64,000 bases of DNA from Roseiarcus sp963798015 (GTDB lineage: Bacteria > Pseudomonadota > Alphaproteobacteria > Rhizobiales > Beijerinckiaceae): assembly GCA_963798015.1 (NCBI GenBank), contig CAWCSA010000002.1:124001-188000 (forward strand), given 5' to 3'. Each line of letters opens with the position of its first letter. Within the stretch, counting starts at the first letter, position 1. This document shows positions 33,952 to 42,537 of this stretch, piece after piece. The notes beneath the pieces are model-generated. The model was not told the DNA's origin and made no database searches. It saw nothing but the letters and a program-made list of their open reading frames with translations. A program made the translations under genes and the position numbers.

Positions 33952-34818
33952 TCAGGCGTGGCTGGAGGACTGGGCCGGCGATGGGACGCGGGGCGCGCCG
34001 GTCGGCGCGAGCGGCTCCAGCAATTGGCCGATCATGGTCTCCGGCACCGCGGTCGAGGTTCCGTAATCCTTCGGCCACGCCTTCGGGAGGTAGAAGGTGC
34101 CGAACAGCCGGTCGACGAACGGCAGCATCGCTGAATAATTGTGGTCCTTGTGGTCCTCGAGCGTGTGGTGCCAGTGGTGGAAGGCGGGGCTGGCGATGAT
34201 CTCCTCCAAAGGCCCCAGCCGCCAGCGCACGTTGGCGTGTATGAAGAAGCTCCACAGCGAGCCGATGAACAACACCAGCATTGGCACCAGCGATGGGTTC
34301 GGCCCGACCGGCGAAGCGAGTCCGGTGGCATAGAGCAGCGTCAGTCCGCACAGTCGGGTGAAAATGACGTCGATCGGGTGGCCGCGGGTGTTGACCAAAA
34401 AATTCACGTGCTCAGCGCTGTGATGAACGGCGTGAAATCGCCAAAGGAGGGGAATTTCATGGCTCCATCGATGGCCCCAGTAAAAGCCGATTTCGCCCAC
34501 GATCATGGCCGCGACCATGCGCGCCCATAGTGGCAAGCCGGCCGCCGCTTCGGTAATGGAAACCGGCAGAACCGAGTGGATGAGCCAGGCGATCAGCAGC
34601 GCGGGTGGCCCAAGAAAGAGCACGGTGAAGAGGCCGTTAAAGAAATACCAGCCGAGATTGACCCTCCAGCCCTTCGCGAACAGGCTGCCAGGGCGAACGG
34701 CGAAGATGTGTTCGAGCGGCGCGAAAACGATCGTCACCAAAGCCAGCAGCACGCAGGCGCGCAGCACATTGGTGGCGAACCCCAGGAGGTGGTGATGCGA
34801 TGTCAGAAACGCAGTCAT
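33952..34818 (-). CDS. Sterol desaturase/fatty acid hydroxylase family protein (2)
   Basis: A protein of 288 residues with four to five membrane segments and a full set of histidine boxes: GHRWSHEIPLLWRFHAVHHSAEH split as HRWSHE and FHAVHHSAEH, then a third box SPAFHHWHHTLEDH. It belongs to the same di-iron membrane oxygenase family as the protein at 31170-32213 but is a separate branch and lies on the other strand. The two flank a DMT exporter and an SDR. The mature substrate (hopanoid, fatty acid or carotenoid) cannot be told. Confidence 0.9.
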   Translation of the reverse strand: MTAFLTSHHHLLGFATNVLRACVLLALVTIVFAPLEHIFAVRPGSLFAKGWRVNLGWYFFNGLFTVLFLGPPALLIAWLIHSVLPVSITEAAAGLPLWARMVAAMIVGEIGFYWGHRWSHEIPLLWRFHAVHHSAEHVNFLVNTRGHPIDVIFTRLCGLTLLYATGLASPVGPNPSLVPMLVLFIGSLWSFFIHANVRWRLGPLEEIIASPAFHHWHHTLEDHKDHNYSAMLPFVDRLFGTFYLPKAWPKDYGTSTAVPETMIGQLLEPLAPTGAPRVPSPAQSSSHA

Positions 34819-34866
34819 GAACGCGTGTCATCCGGAGGCCGCGGCTGTGACAAGCTTATAACGAAA

Positions 34867-34897
34867 ATCCGGGGCGGAATCCAATCCCGCCCCGGAT
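34867..34897 (-). terminator. Intrinsic terminator of the PEP-CTERM gene
   Basis: ATCCGGGGCGG (34867-34877) and CCGCCCCGGAT (34887-34897) form an 11-bp perfect stem with a 9-base loop. On the minus strand it is followed by TTTTCGTTAT, downstream of the stop at 34926. Confidence 0.85.
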
Positions 34898-34925
34898 TAA
34901 GAAGCCGCGATTGCGGCTCTTGCCT

Positions 34926-35729
34926 TTATGCGACGGCCAGAGCGGTCCGGCGGCGGCGAAATGCGGCATAGCCGAGACCGCCGAATCCCACGAGCATCAT
35001 CGCCCAGGTCGACGCCTCGGGGACGGCGGTCAGCGACACGCCATCCAGAAGGGCGAACGGCGGCAGGTTGCCGGCGGGCGTTCCGACTGCCAGGAAGGAC
35101 AGCACCTCGCTCGACGCATTCGCGGTGAATGTGAAATTCGCGAGCGTCCAGCCCGAGAACGAACCGGGCTCTCCGGCAGGGGCGGTGTTCAGGTAAGCCG
35201 GCGTGTCGAACGCGTCGCCGCCGAGGCTGCCGGTCACCTGGATTGATTGATAGCCGGTGCGGTTGAAGAGCTCGATGCCGGCCCAGTAGAAGCTGAGGTC
35301 GTACGTCTTGCCCACGGTGAGGCCGGTGACGGTCTGGTCTAGCGACCCGTTGGCAGCTGGATCTCCGTCCAGTCCCATGAAGTTCCCTCCGTTGGGGCTC
35401 AAGGCGTTGAAGTTGGCGTCGAGGTACTGAGGCTCACCGGCTGTGAAGCGAGTGTCCGGGTTGATGCTCTTGGCCGCGTTCACGTTGCCAAAGAACAGGA
35501 CGTTGTAGGTAGTTGCACCCGTCGAAGACCAATCGGTCAGGTCGCCGTTGTAGTTCCAGTTGGAATCGATCTCCGCCCCGCTCGCGTTCGCCGGATTGAG
35601 AGGCGATGGCAAGGTATTACTCTCGAAGCCGCCGTTTTGGACCAGATTTGCCGCCTGCGCGCTTGCGCTCAGCAGTGGCCCCAGAGCAAGCGACCCGAGG
35701 GCCGCGGTCATCAGTAAAGCTTTTCTCAT
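34926..35729 (-). CDS. PEP-CTERM sorting-domain protein with a DUF642-like body
   Basis: A protein of 267 residues with a signal peptide (MRKALLMTAALGSLALGP, cleavage after SAQA). The mature part begins ANLVQNGGFES and contains GLTVGKTYDLSFYWAG, resembling carbohydrate-binding-like beta-sandwich (DUF642/CBM-like) proteins. The C-terminus is a PEP-CTERM signal in the VPEASTWAMMLVGFGGLGYA form followed by RRRR. It would be sorted to the outer surface by an exosortase. A probable promoter lies just upstream and a terminator just downstream, so it is a single-gene unit. Confidence 0.88.
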   Translation of the reverse strand: MRKALLMTAALGSLALGPLLSASAQAANLVQNGGFESNTLPSPLNPANASGAEIDSNWNYNGDLTDWSSTGATTYNVLFFGNVNAAKSINPDTRFTAGEPQYLDANFNALSPNGGNFMGLDGDPAANGSLDQTVTGLTVGKTYDLSFYWAGIELFNRTGYQSIQVTGSLGGDAFDTPAYLNTAPAGEPGSFSGWTLANFTFTANASSEVLSFLAVGTPAGNLPPFALLDGVSLTAVPEASTWAMMLVGFGGLGYAAFRRRRTALAVA

Positions 35730-35764
35730 GGGTATCCTCTTTTTGAACCCGTCGCCGCGCTCAA

Positions 35765-35793
35765 CATTTACGTGTTGTTAATAAAGGAGTCAA
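35765..35793 (-). promoter_or_regulatory. Possible promoter of the PEP-CTERM gene
   Basis: On the minus strand TTGACT (35788-35793) and TAAATG (35765-35770) are spaced by 17 bases in AT-rich DNA, about 36 bases from the start at 35729. The -35 element is good; the -10 element is weak. Confidence 0.4.
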
Positions 35794-35904
35794 TAAACAT
35801 TTTGCAGTGGTTTTAGGCGGAGGCGGCCTTCGGCGGAACTCAGCCAGCGTCGGCCGGAGAGTTCGCTAGCAACGAACGGCGTGCGCTGAGCGATGGGCTC
35901 ATTA

Positions 35905-36750
35905 GGGGCTGTCCTCAATTAGGGGATTCGCGAATCGGGTAAAGCGTGATTCATAGGGAGCCTTCTTTTTGGGAGGCTTTCGGTGCGGCGCTACGGATTG
36001 CGCGACGACCAGTTTGCGCGGATTGAACATTTGCTGCCGGGTCGTCCGGGACATGTCGGACGCAATAGCGAATTGGGCAATCGACTTTTCGTTGAGGCGG
36101 TGATTTGGAAATTTCGGTCGGGTGCGCCGTGGCGCGATCTGCCCGAGCGGTTCGGCCACTGGAAGACCATTCACACGCGGTTCTCGCGGTGGGCGGAGAA
36201 CGGCGTATGGGAGAGTCTTTTCAAGACGTTGGCTGACGATCCGGACAACGAATACGCGATGATCGACGCCACCATCGTTCGCGCGCATCAGCATAGTGCG
36301 GGCGCACTCAAAAAGGGGGTCTCGATCAAGCCATAGGCCGCTCGCGCGGCGGCCTGACCACCAAGATCCATGTGATTGTCGACGCCTTGGGCAACCCGTT
36401 GGCGCTTCGCCTCACCGGCGGCCAAGTCCACGACATCACCCAGGCTGAAGCCCTCGCGGCTGAGGTGAAGCCCGAAGCCCTCCTCGGCGACAAGGGCTAC
36501 GACGCCGGCGCCTTCATCGAGAGCCTCGAAGTGCGCGCCATCAAGCCGGTCATCCCGCCAAAGTCGAACCGCAAGGTCGCTCGCGATTGCGACTTCGCCC
36601 TCTACGCCGAACGCAATCTCATCGAGCGTTTCTTTCAATTCATCAAACAGTTCCGAGGCATCGCGACCCGCTACGAAAAAACCGCACGCAATTACCTCGC
36701 CGGCCTCCATTTGGTCTGCGCCCTGGCTTGGCTCAAATGAGGACACGCTC
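35905..36750 (+). mobile_element. IS5-family (IS427-like) insertion sequence, 846 bp
   Basis: The left end GGGGCTGTCCTCA (35905) and the right end (inverse complement GAGCGTGTCCTCA) are imperfect inverted repeats. TA flanks both sides (35903-35904 and 36751-36752), the short target duplication expected for this group. It contains one transposase coded in two frames. It has inserted beside the AT-rich palindrome of repeat copy B. Both frames are intact apart from the programmed shift, so the copy could be active. Confidence 0.85.
35983..36740 (+). CDS. IS5-family transposase, two frames joined by -1 frameshift
   Basis: The first frame (GTG 35983 to 36336, 117 residues) carries the DUF4096-type N-terminus: YGLRDDQFARIEHLLPGRPG, FRSGAPWRDLPERFGHW, and the first catalytic Asp in YAMIDATIVRAHQHS. 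The second frame (open from about 36309 to 36740) continues GRSRGGLTTKIHVIVDALG, LLGDKGYDAGAF and ERNLIERFFQFIKQFRGIATRYEK, with the second Asp and the Glu of the DDE triad. The frames meet at CAAAAAGGGGG (36309-36319), a typical -1 slippage site. Without the shift the protein would lack part of the catalytic core. Confidence 0.9.
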
Positions 36751-36843
36751 TAGTAAACGTTAGTAAATTTGCTTTCATTTACTAACGTTTACTTTTTCAG
36801 AATGAGCCTTTTCAATGAGTTACGAGCAATTGTAATAAAAAAC
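36751..36843. repeat. AT-rich palindromic repeat element, copy B (interrupted by ISs)
   Basis: AGTAAACGTTAGTAAA and TTTACTAACGTTTACT are perfect 16-base inverted repeats (36752-36793 region) around a short AT-rich loop, followed by TTTTT. The flank (about 36800-36840) reads CTTTTCAATGAGTTACGAGC and AATTGTAATAAAAAA. It matches copy A (21183-21293) with few differences. The IS5-family element ends directly at its left edge and the IS66-family element begins at its right edge. Confidence 0.7.
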
Positions 36844-38375
36844 GTAACTGCCCAGCCGAGTGGGTCAGGGTGAGATGGCGTTGGCGAGGGCTGTTGGGTT
36901 GGCGGCGAGGGCTTTGAGGATGTTCAGGCCCTGTTTTCGTGCGGTTGCGATGACGGAGCGGAGGGCTGCGAAAGCATGAGCGCCCTCGGGGGTCCGGAAG
37001 CCGCCGGAGATTTTCATTTTCACCTTCATCATCCGGAGCGCCTGTTCGGCCAGATTGTTGGTGAAGGGAACCTCGAAGTCCACGAGGAAGCGCAGTACGT
37101 CGTCTTTGAATCTATGCAGGCGAAGCAGCAGATTGTCTCCGGCCCTGCGTTTCGTGCGGCCGCTTTTGGCGCCCCCTTTTTCGAGGCGGGGAAGGCTGCG
37201 ATGCCAGGCGAGGCCTTGGCGCAGGGCCTCCCAGTAGCGGGCGTGGAAGGCTTCGAGCACCGCAGGGGAGAGCGCGGTTTTGCCGTTTGCGCGGGCTTCT
37301 GCGACCGTCTTGCAGGCGTCGCGGAGACAATCGTTCATGGCTCCGGCCCAAGGCTCCTTGTCGAACTGGATGAGCGCCTTGAGTTCGCGCAAGTGATGGG
37401 CGTTGCAGAGCGCATGGACAGGGGGCTGCGCCGCCGTCCCGAGCTTGGCGTAGGATTTGAAGCCGTCGTGGACGACGACGCCCCCTTCGAGGCCTTCGGG
37501 CATCGCGCCGCGCTTGGCGCCAGCGCGGTAGAGCGTGAGGGTTTCGGTGGCGACGGTATGCAGCCACTGCGTTTTGCCGCCGATGCGCAGGCCGGTCTCG
37601 TCGAGGCAGCGCACGCGCGCGGCGCACACGAGCGCGCCGATCCGCTTCGTGACGGGCGCCAACGCCCCCGCTTCCCGCCGCGTCCATTCCGCCACGCTCG
37701 CCGCACAAAGGCTTTCCGCGCCAATCAGGTCGGCAAGCGCCTCGGCCGCGCGGGCCTCGGGAATCAAATGCTGCGCGTGGAGATAGACGGCGGCGGCGCG
37801 GACGCGCCCGCCATATTGGACGGGTCTCCTCACCCCTTCGGGAAAAGCCGCCCGGGTCGCTCCGCCGCAGCCGGCGCAGGCATAAACCAGGCCCCGATGC
37901 TCGGTGACCTCGATCAGCCGCTCCGGCAGATCGAACACCTGGCGCCGCTCGAGGCCTCGCGCCTCGCCAAGGCTGAGGGCCGAGCCGCAATGACGGCAAG
38001 CCGCCGCCGCATGCGTCACGATCCGGTCGGGTTTGGCCCTCTGGCGCAGGGTCTCGCCCTTGTGGCCTTTCTGGCCCCCGCTCGGCCGGCCCGAAGGCTC
38101 GCGAAGGCTCAAAGGCTTCTTCCGCAGACCATCGCTCGAAGGCAGCTTCGAACTCGTCGAACTGTCAAGGCCCAGCCGGCGCCGAAGCTCCGCATTCTCA
38201 GCCCGCAACACTTCCAGTTCCCGCTGGAGCGACGCGATCAGGGCTGCGACCTCGGAGGGCAAAATCATCCCCCAAGGCAATCACATTCCGCCCAACCTGA
38301 CTCCTCCCCAATCCACACAATCCAAAAATCCCTGCCCACCGTCACAAATCCAACTCACCCCCCTGGGCAGTTACG
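36843..38375 (-). mobile_element. IS66-family insertion sequence with tnpC only
   Basis: Terminal inverted repeats CGTAACTGCCCAG (36843) and CTGGGCAGTTACG (ending 38375) enclose a single long transposase gene. The accessory genes tnpA and tnpB of classical IS66 elements are absent, as in the ISBst12-like subgroup. The 8-bp sequences flanking the element do not match, so no clean target duplication remains. Confidence 0.8.
36865..38280 (-). CDS. tnpC: IS66-family transposase TnpC
   Basis: A protein of 471 residues. The N-terminus has a leucine-zipper-like coiled coil (VAALIASLQRELEVLRAENA), then KLPSSDGLRKK and the zinc-finger region with CRHCGSALS and CAGCGG. The catalytic core shows RCLDETGLRIGGKTQWLHT and VVVHDGFKSYAKL (Asp residues), the helix-linker CNAHHLRELKAL, and a final TNNLAEQALRMMKVKMKISGGFRT with the catalytic Glu. 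All features of a functional DDE enzyme are present. It is coded on the minus strand of the IS. Confidence 0.93.
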   Translation of the reverse strand: MPWGMILPSEVAALIASLQRELEVLRAENAELRRRLGLDSSTSSKLPSSDGLRKKPLSLREPSGRPSGGQKGHKGETLRQRAKPDRIVTHAAAACRHCGSALSLGEARGLERRQVFDLPERLIEVTEHRGLVYACAGCGGATRAAFPEGVRRPVQYGGRVRAAAVYLHAQHLIPEARAAEALADLIGAESLCAASVAEWTRREAGALAPVTKRIGALVCAARVRCLDETGLRIGGKTQWLHTVATETLTLYRAGAKRGAMPEGLEGGVVVHDGFKSYAKLGTAAQPPVHALCNAHHLRELKALIQFDKEPWAGAMNDCLRDACKTVAEARANGKTALSPAVLEAFHARYWEALRQGLAWHRSLPRLEKGGAKSGRTKRRAGDNLLLRLHRFKDDVLRFLVDFEVPFTNNLAEQALRMMKVKMKISGGFRTPEGAHAFAALRSVIATARKQGLNILKALAANPTALANAISP

Positions 38376-38439
38376 CGTTTAGTTTGCGCGGAATTCGCGG
38401 TCTGGTTGTATCCAGGACCTCGGCGTGGGCGAGACCCCG

Positions 38440-39468
38440 CTATCGGCCTCTGGCCTTCAACGCCTTATCGAGGCGCGGATAGACCCGCCGGGCGTTGCCT
38501 TCGTAGACCTTGTGGCGGTCCTCGGGGCTGAGGTTCTGGGTCGCCTCGATGTAGCGCTTGGTGTCGTCGTAGTAATGGCCGGTCTCGGGGTCGATGCCCC
38601 GCACCGCGCCGATCATTTCGCTGGCGAACAGGATGTTGTCGACCGGGATCACCTTGGTCAGAAGGTCGACGCCCGGCTGATGATAGACGCAGGTGTCGAA
38701 GAAGACGTTCTTCAAGATCTGCTCCGTGAGGAGCGGCTTCTTCAATTCCTGCGCGAGCCCGCGATAGCGGCCCCAGTGATAGGGCGCGGCGCCGCCGCCG
38801 TGGGGGACGACGAAGCGCAGCGTGGGGAAAACCCTGAACAGGTCGCCTTGGATGAACTGCATCACCGCGGTCGTGTCGGCGTTGATGTAATGGGCGCCGG
38901 TGGTGTGGAAAGCCGGATTGCAGCTGGTCGAGACATGCACCATCGCCGGGATGTCCCACTCGACCATCTTCTCGTAAATCGGATACCACCAGCGGTCGGT
39001 CAGCGGCGGACTCGTCCAGTGGCCGCCCGACGGATCGGGGTTGAGATTGATGCCGACAAAGCCATAGTCCCGGACGCATTTTTCGAGCTCGGGAATGCAG
39101 GTCTTCGGATCGACGCCAGGGCTTTGCGGCAGCATCGCCGCGCCGATGAAATGGTCGGGAAACAATTGGGCGACGCGGAAGCAGAGCTCGTTGCAGATCG
39201 AGGCCCAGGTCGAACTGACGGCGAAATCGCCGATGTGATGGGCCATGAAGCTGGCGCGGGGGCTGAACACCGTCAGATCGCAGCCGCGCTCTCTCATCAA
39301 GCGCAGCTGGTTCGATTCGATCAACTCGCGAAGCTCGTCGTCGCTGATCTTCAGTTCCGCGACTTTGGGCGCTTGGGCCGGGTCCTTGATGCCGGCGATC
39401 TGCCGGTTGCGCCACGCCTCCAACGCCTTCGGAGCGGTGGTGTAGTGCCCATGGCAATCGATGATCAT
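38440..39468 (-). CDS. ligJ: 4-Oxalomesaconate hydratase-like amidohydrolase (LigJ)
   Basis: 342 residues from ATG 39468 with AGGAGG upstream. It begins MIIDCHGHYTTAPKALEAWR, characteristic of LigJ, an amidohydrolase-superfamily member. Metal-binding motifs are HGHY at the start, MVHVSTSCNPA and VPHGGGAAPYHWGRYRG. LigJ hydrates 4-oxalomesaconate to 4-carboxy-4-hydroxy-2-oxoadipate in protocatechuate 4,5-cleavage and gallate degradation. No ring-cleavage dioxygenase is in the window. It sits 65 bases beyond the IS66 end, so the IS may have cut away neighbours. Confidence 0.85.
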   Translation of the reverse strand: MIIDCHGHYTTAPKALEAWRNRQIAGIKDPAQAPKVAELKISDDELRELIESNQLRLMRERGCDLTVFSPRASFMAHHIGDFAVSSTWASICNELCFRVAQLFPDHFIGAAMLPQSPGVDPKTCIPELEKCVRDYGFVGINLNPDPSGGHWTSPPLTDRWWYPIYEKMVEWDIPAMVHVSTSCNPAFHTTGAHYINADTTAVMQFIQGDLFRVFPTLRFVVPHGGGAAPYHWGRYRGLAQELKKPLLTEQILKNVFFDTCVYHQPGVDLLTKVIPVDNILFASEMIGAVRGIDPETGHYYDDTKRYIEATQNLSPEDRHKVYEGNARRVYPRLDKALKARGR

Positions 39469-39559
39469 GGCGCATGGCCTCCTGCGAGCTAAGCGCACCT
39501 TCTAGCGCAGAAGAGGAGGCTGTACCCGGGCAAATTCCCCTCGGAGATCGCGCGGCCCG

Positions 39560-40147
39560 TCAGAACGGATTCCAGGTCGCCCGCTGGGTGAACTTGAGAT
39601 AGTTGAGGTTGACTCCGAGACGCCAGCCCAATCCGGTGCGGATGGGAACCACGACGACTCCCTTGGCGCCGACCGCGGTGAAGCCCAAGCCTCCGATAAA
39701 ATAGGCCGAGCCGTCCAATCCCCCGAAGCGATCAAAAATCGCGCCTGTTTCCGGCAGATTGTAGACCAGCATCATCGTCCGATCGCCGTCCGCGCCAGCG
39801 TCAAAGCCAATCGACGGTCCCTGCCAAAAGATCGGCTGGTGGCCTGCGTTGCGCGTATACATCTTGCCTTCGCCGTATCTGAGGCCGCCCACGAATGCGC
39901 CGGAGGCCTCCTGGCCGAGGATATACGCATTGGGGAGGCCCCAACGTTTGCCTGCTTCCTGAACCCCGTCGGCCAACCCACGCGAGAGCGTGCCAAAAAA
40001 CCGCTGGCCGTCGGTCACGACCTCCTCGGGAGAAAACTGCTCTAGCGCCTCGGCCTTCGCCGGCGCCGTGAAAGCGACGGCGCCGGTCGCGGCGATAGCG
40101 CCGCTTGTGGCGATGGTAAGAAGCTCTCGGCGGGAGATGGTCCTCAT
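39560..40147 (-). CDS. eipA: EipA-family (DUF1134) envelope protein
   Basis: 195 residues from ATG 40147. A twin-arginine-type signal (MRTISRRELLTIATSGAIAA) is followed by cleavage near PAKA. The mature protein has the conserved DUF1134 body: FGTLSRGLADGVQEAGKRWG, YILGQEASGAFVGGLRYGEG, FWQGPSIGFDAGADGDRTMM and a terminal WNPF. EipA proteins are periplasmic beta-barrel-like proteins needed for envelope integrity in Brucella-type alphaproteobacteria. It lies between LigJ and a small secreted protein, without an obvious metabolic link. Confidence 0.88.
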   Translation of the reverse strand: MRTISRRELLTIATSGAIAATGAVAFTAPAKAEALEQFSPEEVVTDGQRFFGTLSRGLADGVQEAGKRWGLPNAYILGQEASGAFVGGLRYGEGKMYTRNAGHQPIFWQGPSIGFDAGADGDRTMMLVYNLPETGAIFDRFGGLDGSAYFIGGLGFTAVGAKGVVVVPIRTGLGWRLGVNLNYLKFTQRATWNPF

Positions 40148-40312
40148 TGCGACATCCTTGGAGGCGGCCAAGATCAAATGTGTGCCTGCGCCGGCTCAGC
40201 GACGCTTACGGACGGTCAACATCGCCCAGCGAAGTTGATAGAAAATTAATGATGGTCAGATTTTCGCCGCTAGTGTTTGCGCGCCGGGCGAGAGCCGGGC
40301 GAAAGGACGCGG

Positions 40313-40648
40313 CTAGTCCATCACCTGGACGATGCGGTTGTTGCTGAGGTCGATGATGGAGCGATGGCCGTTGACGATCGCCGTCCCATAGCCCGGCCGA
40401 TCGGACATTGGCGCAGGGGTTACGCCGCTCGGGAGCGTATTGCCCTCAGTCGCCCCGCCCACGATCGTGATGCGCGGACCGTTGCCGATTGCCCCAGAAT
40501 CCAGAGCGGACGCGGCCGGCTTGCCAGATTTTGCGGCAGGAGGTGTCCACCCGGGAGGTGCAAATACGCCGCGGAGTTGGTCCTGAGCGTAGCTTGAAGA
40601 CCCCATCGCCAGCAGGATGCCACAGAAAAGAACAAGTGCGCGCATCAT
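40313..40648 (-). CDS. Small secreted protein of unknown function
   Basis: 111 residues from ATG 40648 behind GGAGAGAGC. A signal peptide (MMRALVLFCGILLAMGSSSYA) leads to a Pro/Gly-rich mature chain (VFAPPGWTPPAAKSGKP) and a C-terminal strand segment GYGTAIVNGHRSIIDLSNNRIVQVMD. That C-terminal pattern resembles DUF1236-like tails that end in RIVQ or RIIQ, but the family is not certain. It is a short periplasmic protein with no Cys after the signal. Confidence 0.65.
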   Translation of the reverse strand: MMRALVLFCGILLAMGSSSYAQDQLRGVFAPPGWTPPAAKSGKPAASALDSGAIGNGPRITIVGGATEGNTLPSGVTPAPMSDRPGYGTAIVNGHRSIIDLSNNRIVQVMD

Positions 40649-40777
40649 GCTCTCTCCACCGTGCGGATCCTCGATCGAGCGCGCACGAAACAACGGCGCC
40701 CACTCTGAGGGGCTCAAGTCCAGAACTTTAGCAGGCGCCCGCGATGAAGGCCAGGATCCACCCGGATCGCGTATCCG

Positions 40778-42490
40778 TCAAAGATACGACAGCCACACGT
40801 CGAGCACCGCACAGCGCTGCTCCTCAAGCACCACTCTCAGACCCTCAGCGACGGCCGCCTCCACCTCCTGTGGGCGCTTGACCACCCGCGCATAGGCGCC
40901 CCCTGCCGCAGCAGCGATTGCGGAATAGTCCGGCGGCGGATCGAAGCTCAAATCCAGATCCCTGGCGCGGCTGGCGAATCCGTTCGGATGAACGGCGAGG
41001 GCCGAAAATCTCGGCGCGTTCCAGCCCCGATTGTTATAAACGATTTGCAGGAACGGCGTGCGGTATCGGCGCGCCATCCAGTGCACGGCGGATGGCGCGG
41101 AAAACATGTAGGAGCCGTCGCCGGTGAGGGCGACGAACGTCTTGCCAGGCGCGGCCAGTTTCATGCCGATCGCCGCGCCGCCGGTCCACCCGAGCGAGCC
41201 GCCCCCGCTCGCGAACATCGTGCCTGGATGTTCGCGCGCCATATGATCGCAGATCGCCGGATAATTGGTGATGCCTTCGTTGAGCACGATCGCCTCGAGC
41301 CCCACCTGACGGCGCACGCAGGCAGTCAAATATTCCGGCGTGATCACATCGCCGCTTGGTTCCTCGAGGCGATCGAGCTCGGTCTTCCGCTCTCGATGGC
41401 GCTCGCCGTAGTGATGGCGTCGGCGCTCAGCGGCTTCCTCGTCGATCTCGATGCGATCGAGGTGAGCGTTCAGTTGCGCGAAAGCGGTCGCCGCATCGGC
41501 CCGATAAATTTGCCGCGCCTTGATGGACCAGAGCGGCGTCGATTGCTTGAGCGGATCGACATCGATGATGGCGATGGAGGCGCCATCGCTCGGCTTGCTG
41601 ACCGTGGGGATCCAGGGCACGTCGCTATCGACGACCAAAATGAAATCGGCTTCGGCCAGAGCGCGGTTCTGGAACGGATGGTTCCAATGATTGCCCTGGT
41701 ACATGGGATCGTTGTGCGGAAAGTTGACGGCGCTCGGCACCAATTCCAGCACGCCCGCGCCGATCCGGCTGCAGAAGCGAACGAGCTCGGTCACGGCGGT
41801 GGGATTGCGGCCGACATAAGAGGTGACGATGAGCGGTCTTGTTGCCCGCTGGAAGGCGTCGACAAGGCTCGCGACGGCGGCCTCGGCGAGCGGCGTCGGC
41901 GCGATTGGCGGCCATTCACCAACGTCAATCGCAACGCGCTGGCTTTCCGCTTCCATCACTTCGCGGGCGCCGACGAGGTAGACGGGCCCCTTGGGATCGC
42001 TGTGGGCGATCTGCAGAGATCGGTGCACGATCTGCTTCACGTTGCCCGCGTTGCGAAGCTCGTTGTCGTATTTCATATATTGGCGGACGATGCCGCGCTG
42101 ATCGGGCACGTCCTGAATCCATTGGATGAATTCGTTGCGGCTGCCGGTCGCCTCGCCCTCCTGGGTGGACGGCGACAGGCCGGCGAAAACGAACACCGGA
42201 ATGCGCGCCTTGGCCGCGTTGTGGACCGCTCCGCCCAATGACTGCGTCCCGCAGTCCACATGGACCACGACAGCCTGAGCGCGACCGGTCAGTTGCGCGT
42301 AGCCATGGGCGCAGGTCATCGCGACCATTTCGTGCGGACAGGTGATGATTGCCGGGATCGGCCGACCCAAGGATCGCGCCTCGGCGATCGCCTCGATGAG
42401 AGCCGGATGGTCGCTGCCGAAATTGGCGAAGATGTAAGAGACGCCCGCTTCCTGCAGCGCCTCGAGCATTGCCGCGCTCGCGGTAAACAT
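40778..42490 (-). CDS. Thiamine diphosphate-dependent enzyme (acetolactate synthase/decarboxylase-like)
   Basis: 570 residues with the three-domain ThDP fold. The catalytic Glu is position 54 in CPHEMVAMTCAHGYAQLTG. The diphosphate/Mg motif is GDGSYMFSAPSAVHWMARRY with NNRGW. The FAD-binding residues of true acetolactate synthase are not obvious, so a 2-oxo-acid decarboxylase or carboligase is more likely. It lies 47 bases downstream of an HpcH/HpaI aldolase gene on the same strand, which suggests a shared pathway in which aldolase products are decarboxylated. The substrate is unknown. Confidence 0.85.
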   Translation of the reverse strand: MFTASAAMLEALQEAGVSYIFANFGSDHPALIEAIAEARSLGRPIPAIITCPHEMVAMTCAHGYAQLTGRAQAVVVHVDCGTQSLGGAVHNAAKARIPVFVFAGLSPSTQEGEATGSRNEFIQWIQDVPDQRGIVRQYMKYDNELRNAGNVKQIVHRSLQIAHSDPKGPVYLVGAREVMEAESQRVAIDVGEWPPIAPTPLAEAAVASLVDAFQRATRPLIVTSYVGRNPTAVTELVRFCSRIGAGVLELVPSAVNFPHNDPMYQGNHWNHPFQNRALAEADFILVVDSDVPWIPTVSKPSDGASIAIIDVDPLKQSTPLWSIKARQIYRADAATAFAQLNAHLDRIEIDEEAAERRRHHYGERHRERKTELDRLEEPSGDVITPEYLTACVRRQVGLEAIVLNEGITNYPAICDHMAREHPGTMFASGGGSLGWTGGAAIGMKLAAPGKTFVALTGDGSYMFSAPSAVHWMARRYRTPFLQIVYNNRGWNAPRFSALAVHPNGFASRARDLDLSFDPPPDYSAIAAAAGGAYARVVKRPQEVEAAVAEGLRVVLEEQRCAVLDVWLSYL

Positions 42491-42537
42491 TCAATCTCCT
42501 CCCGATCCGCGCGTCGCTCGAAGCCAGCGCTCGGCCG

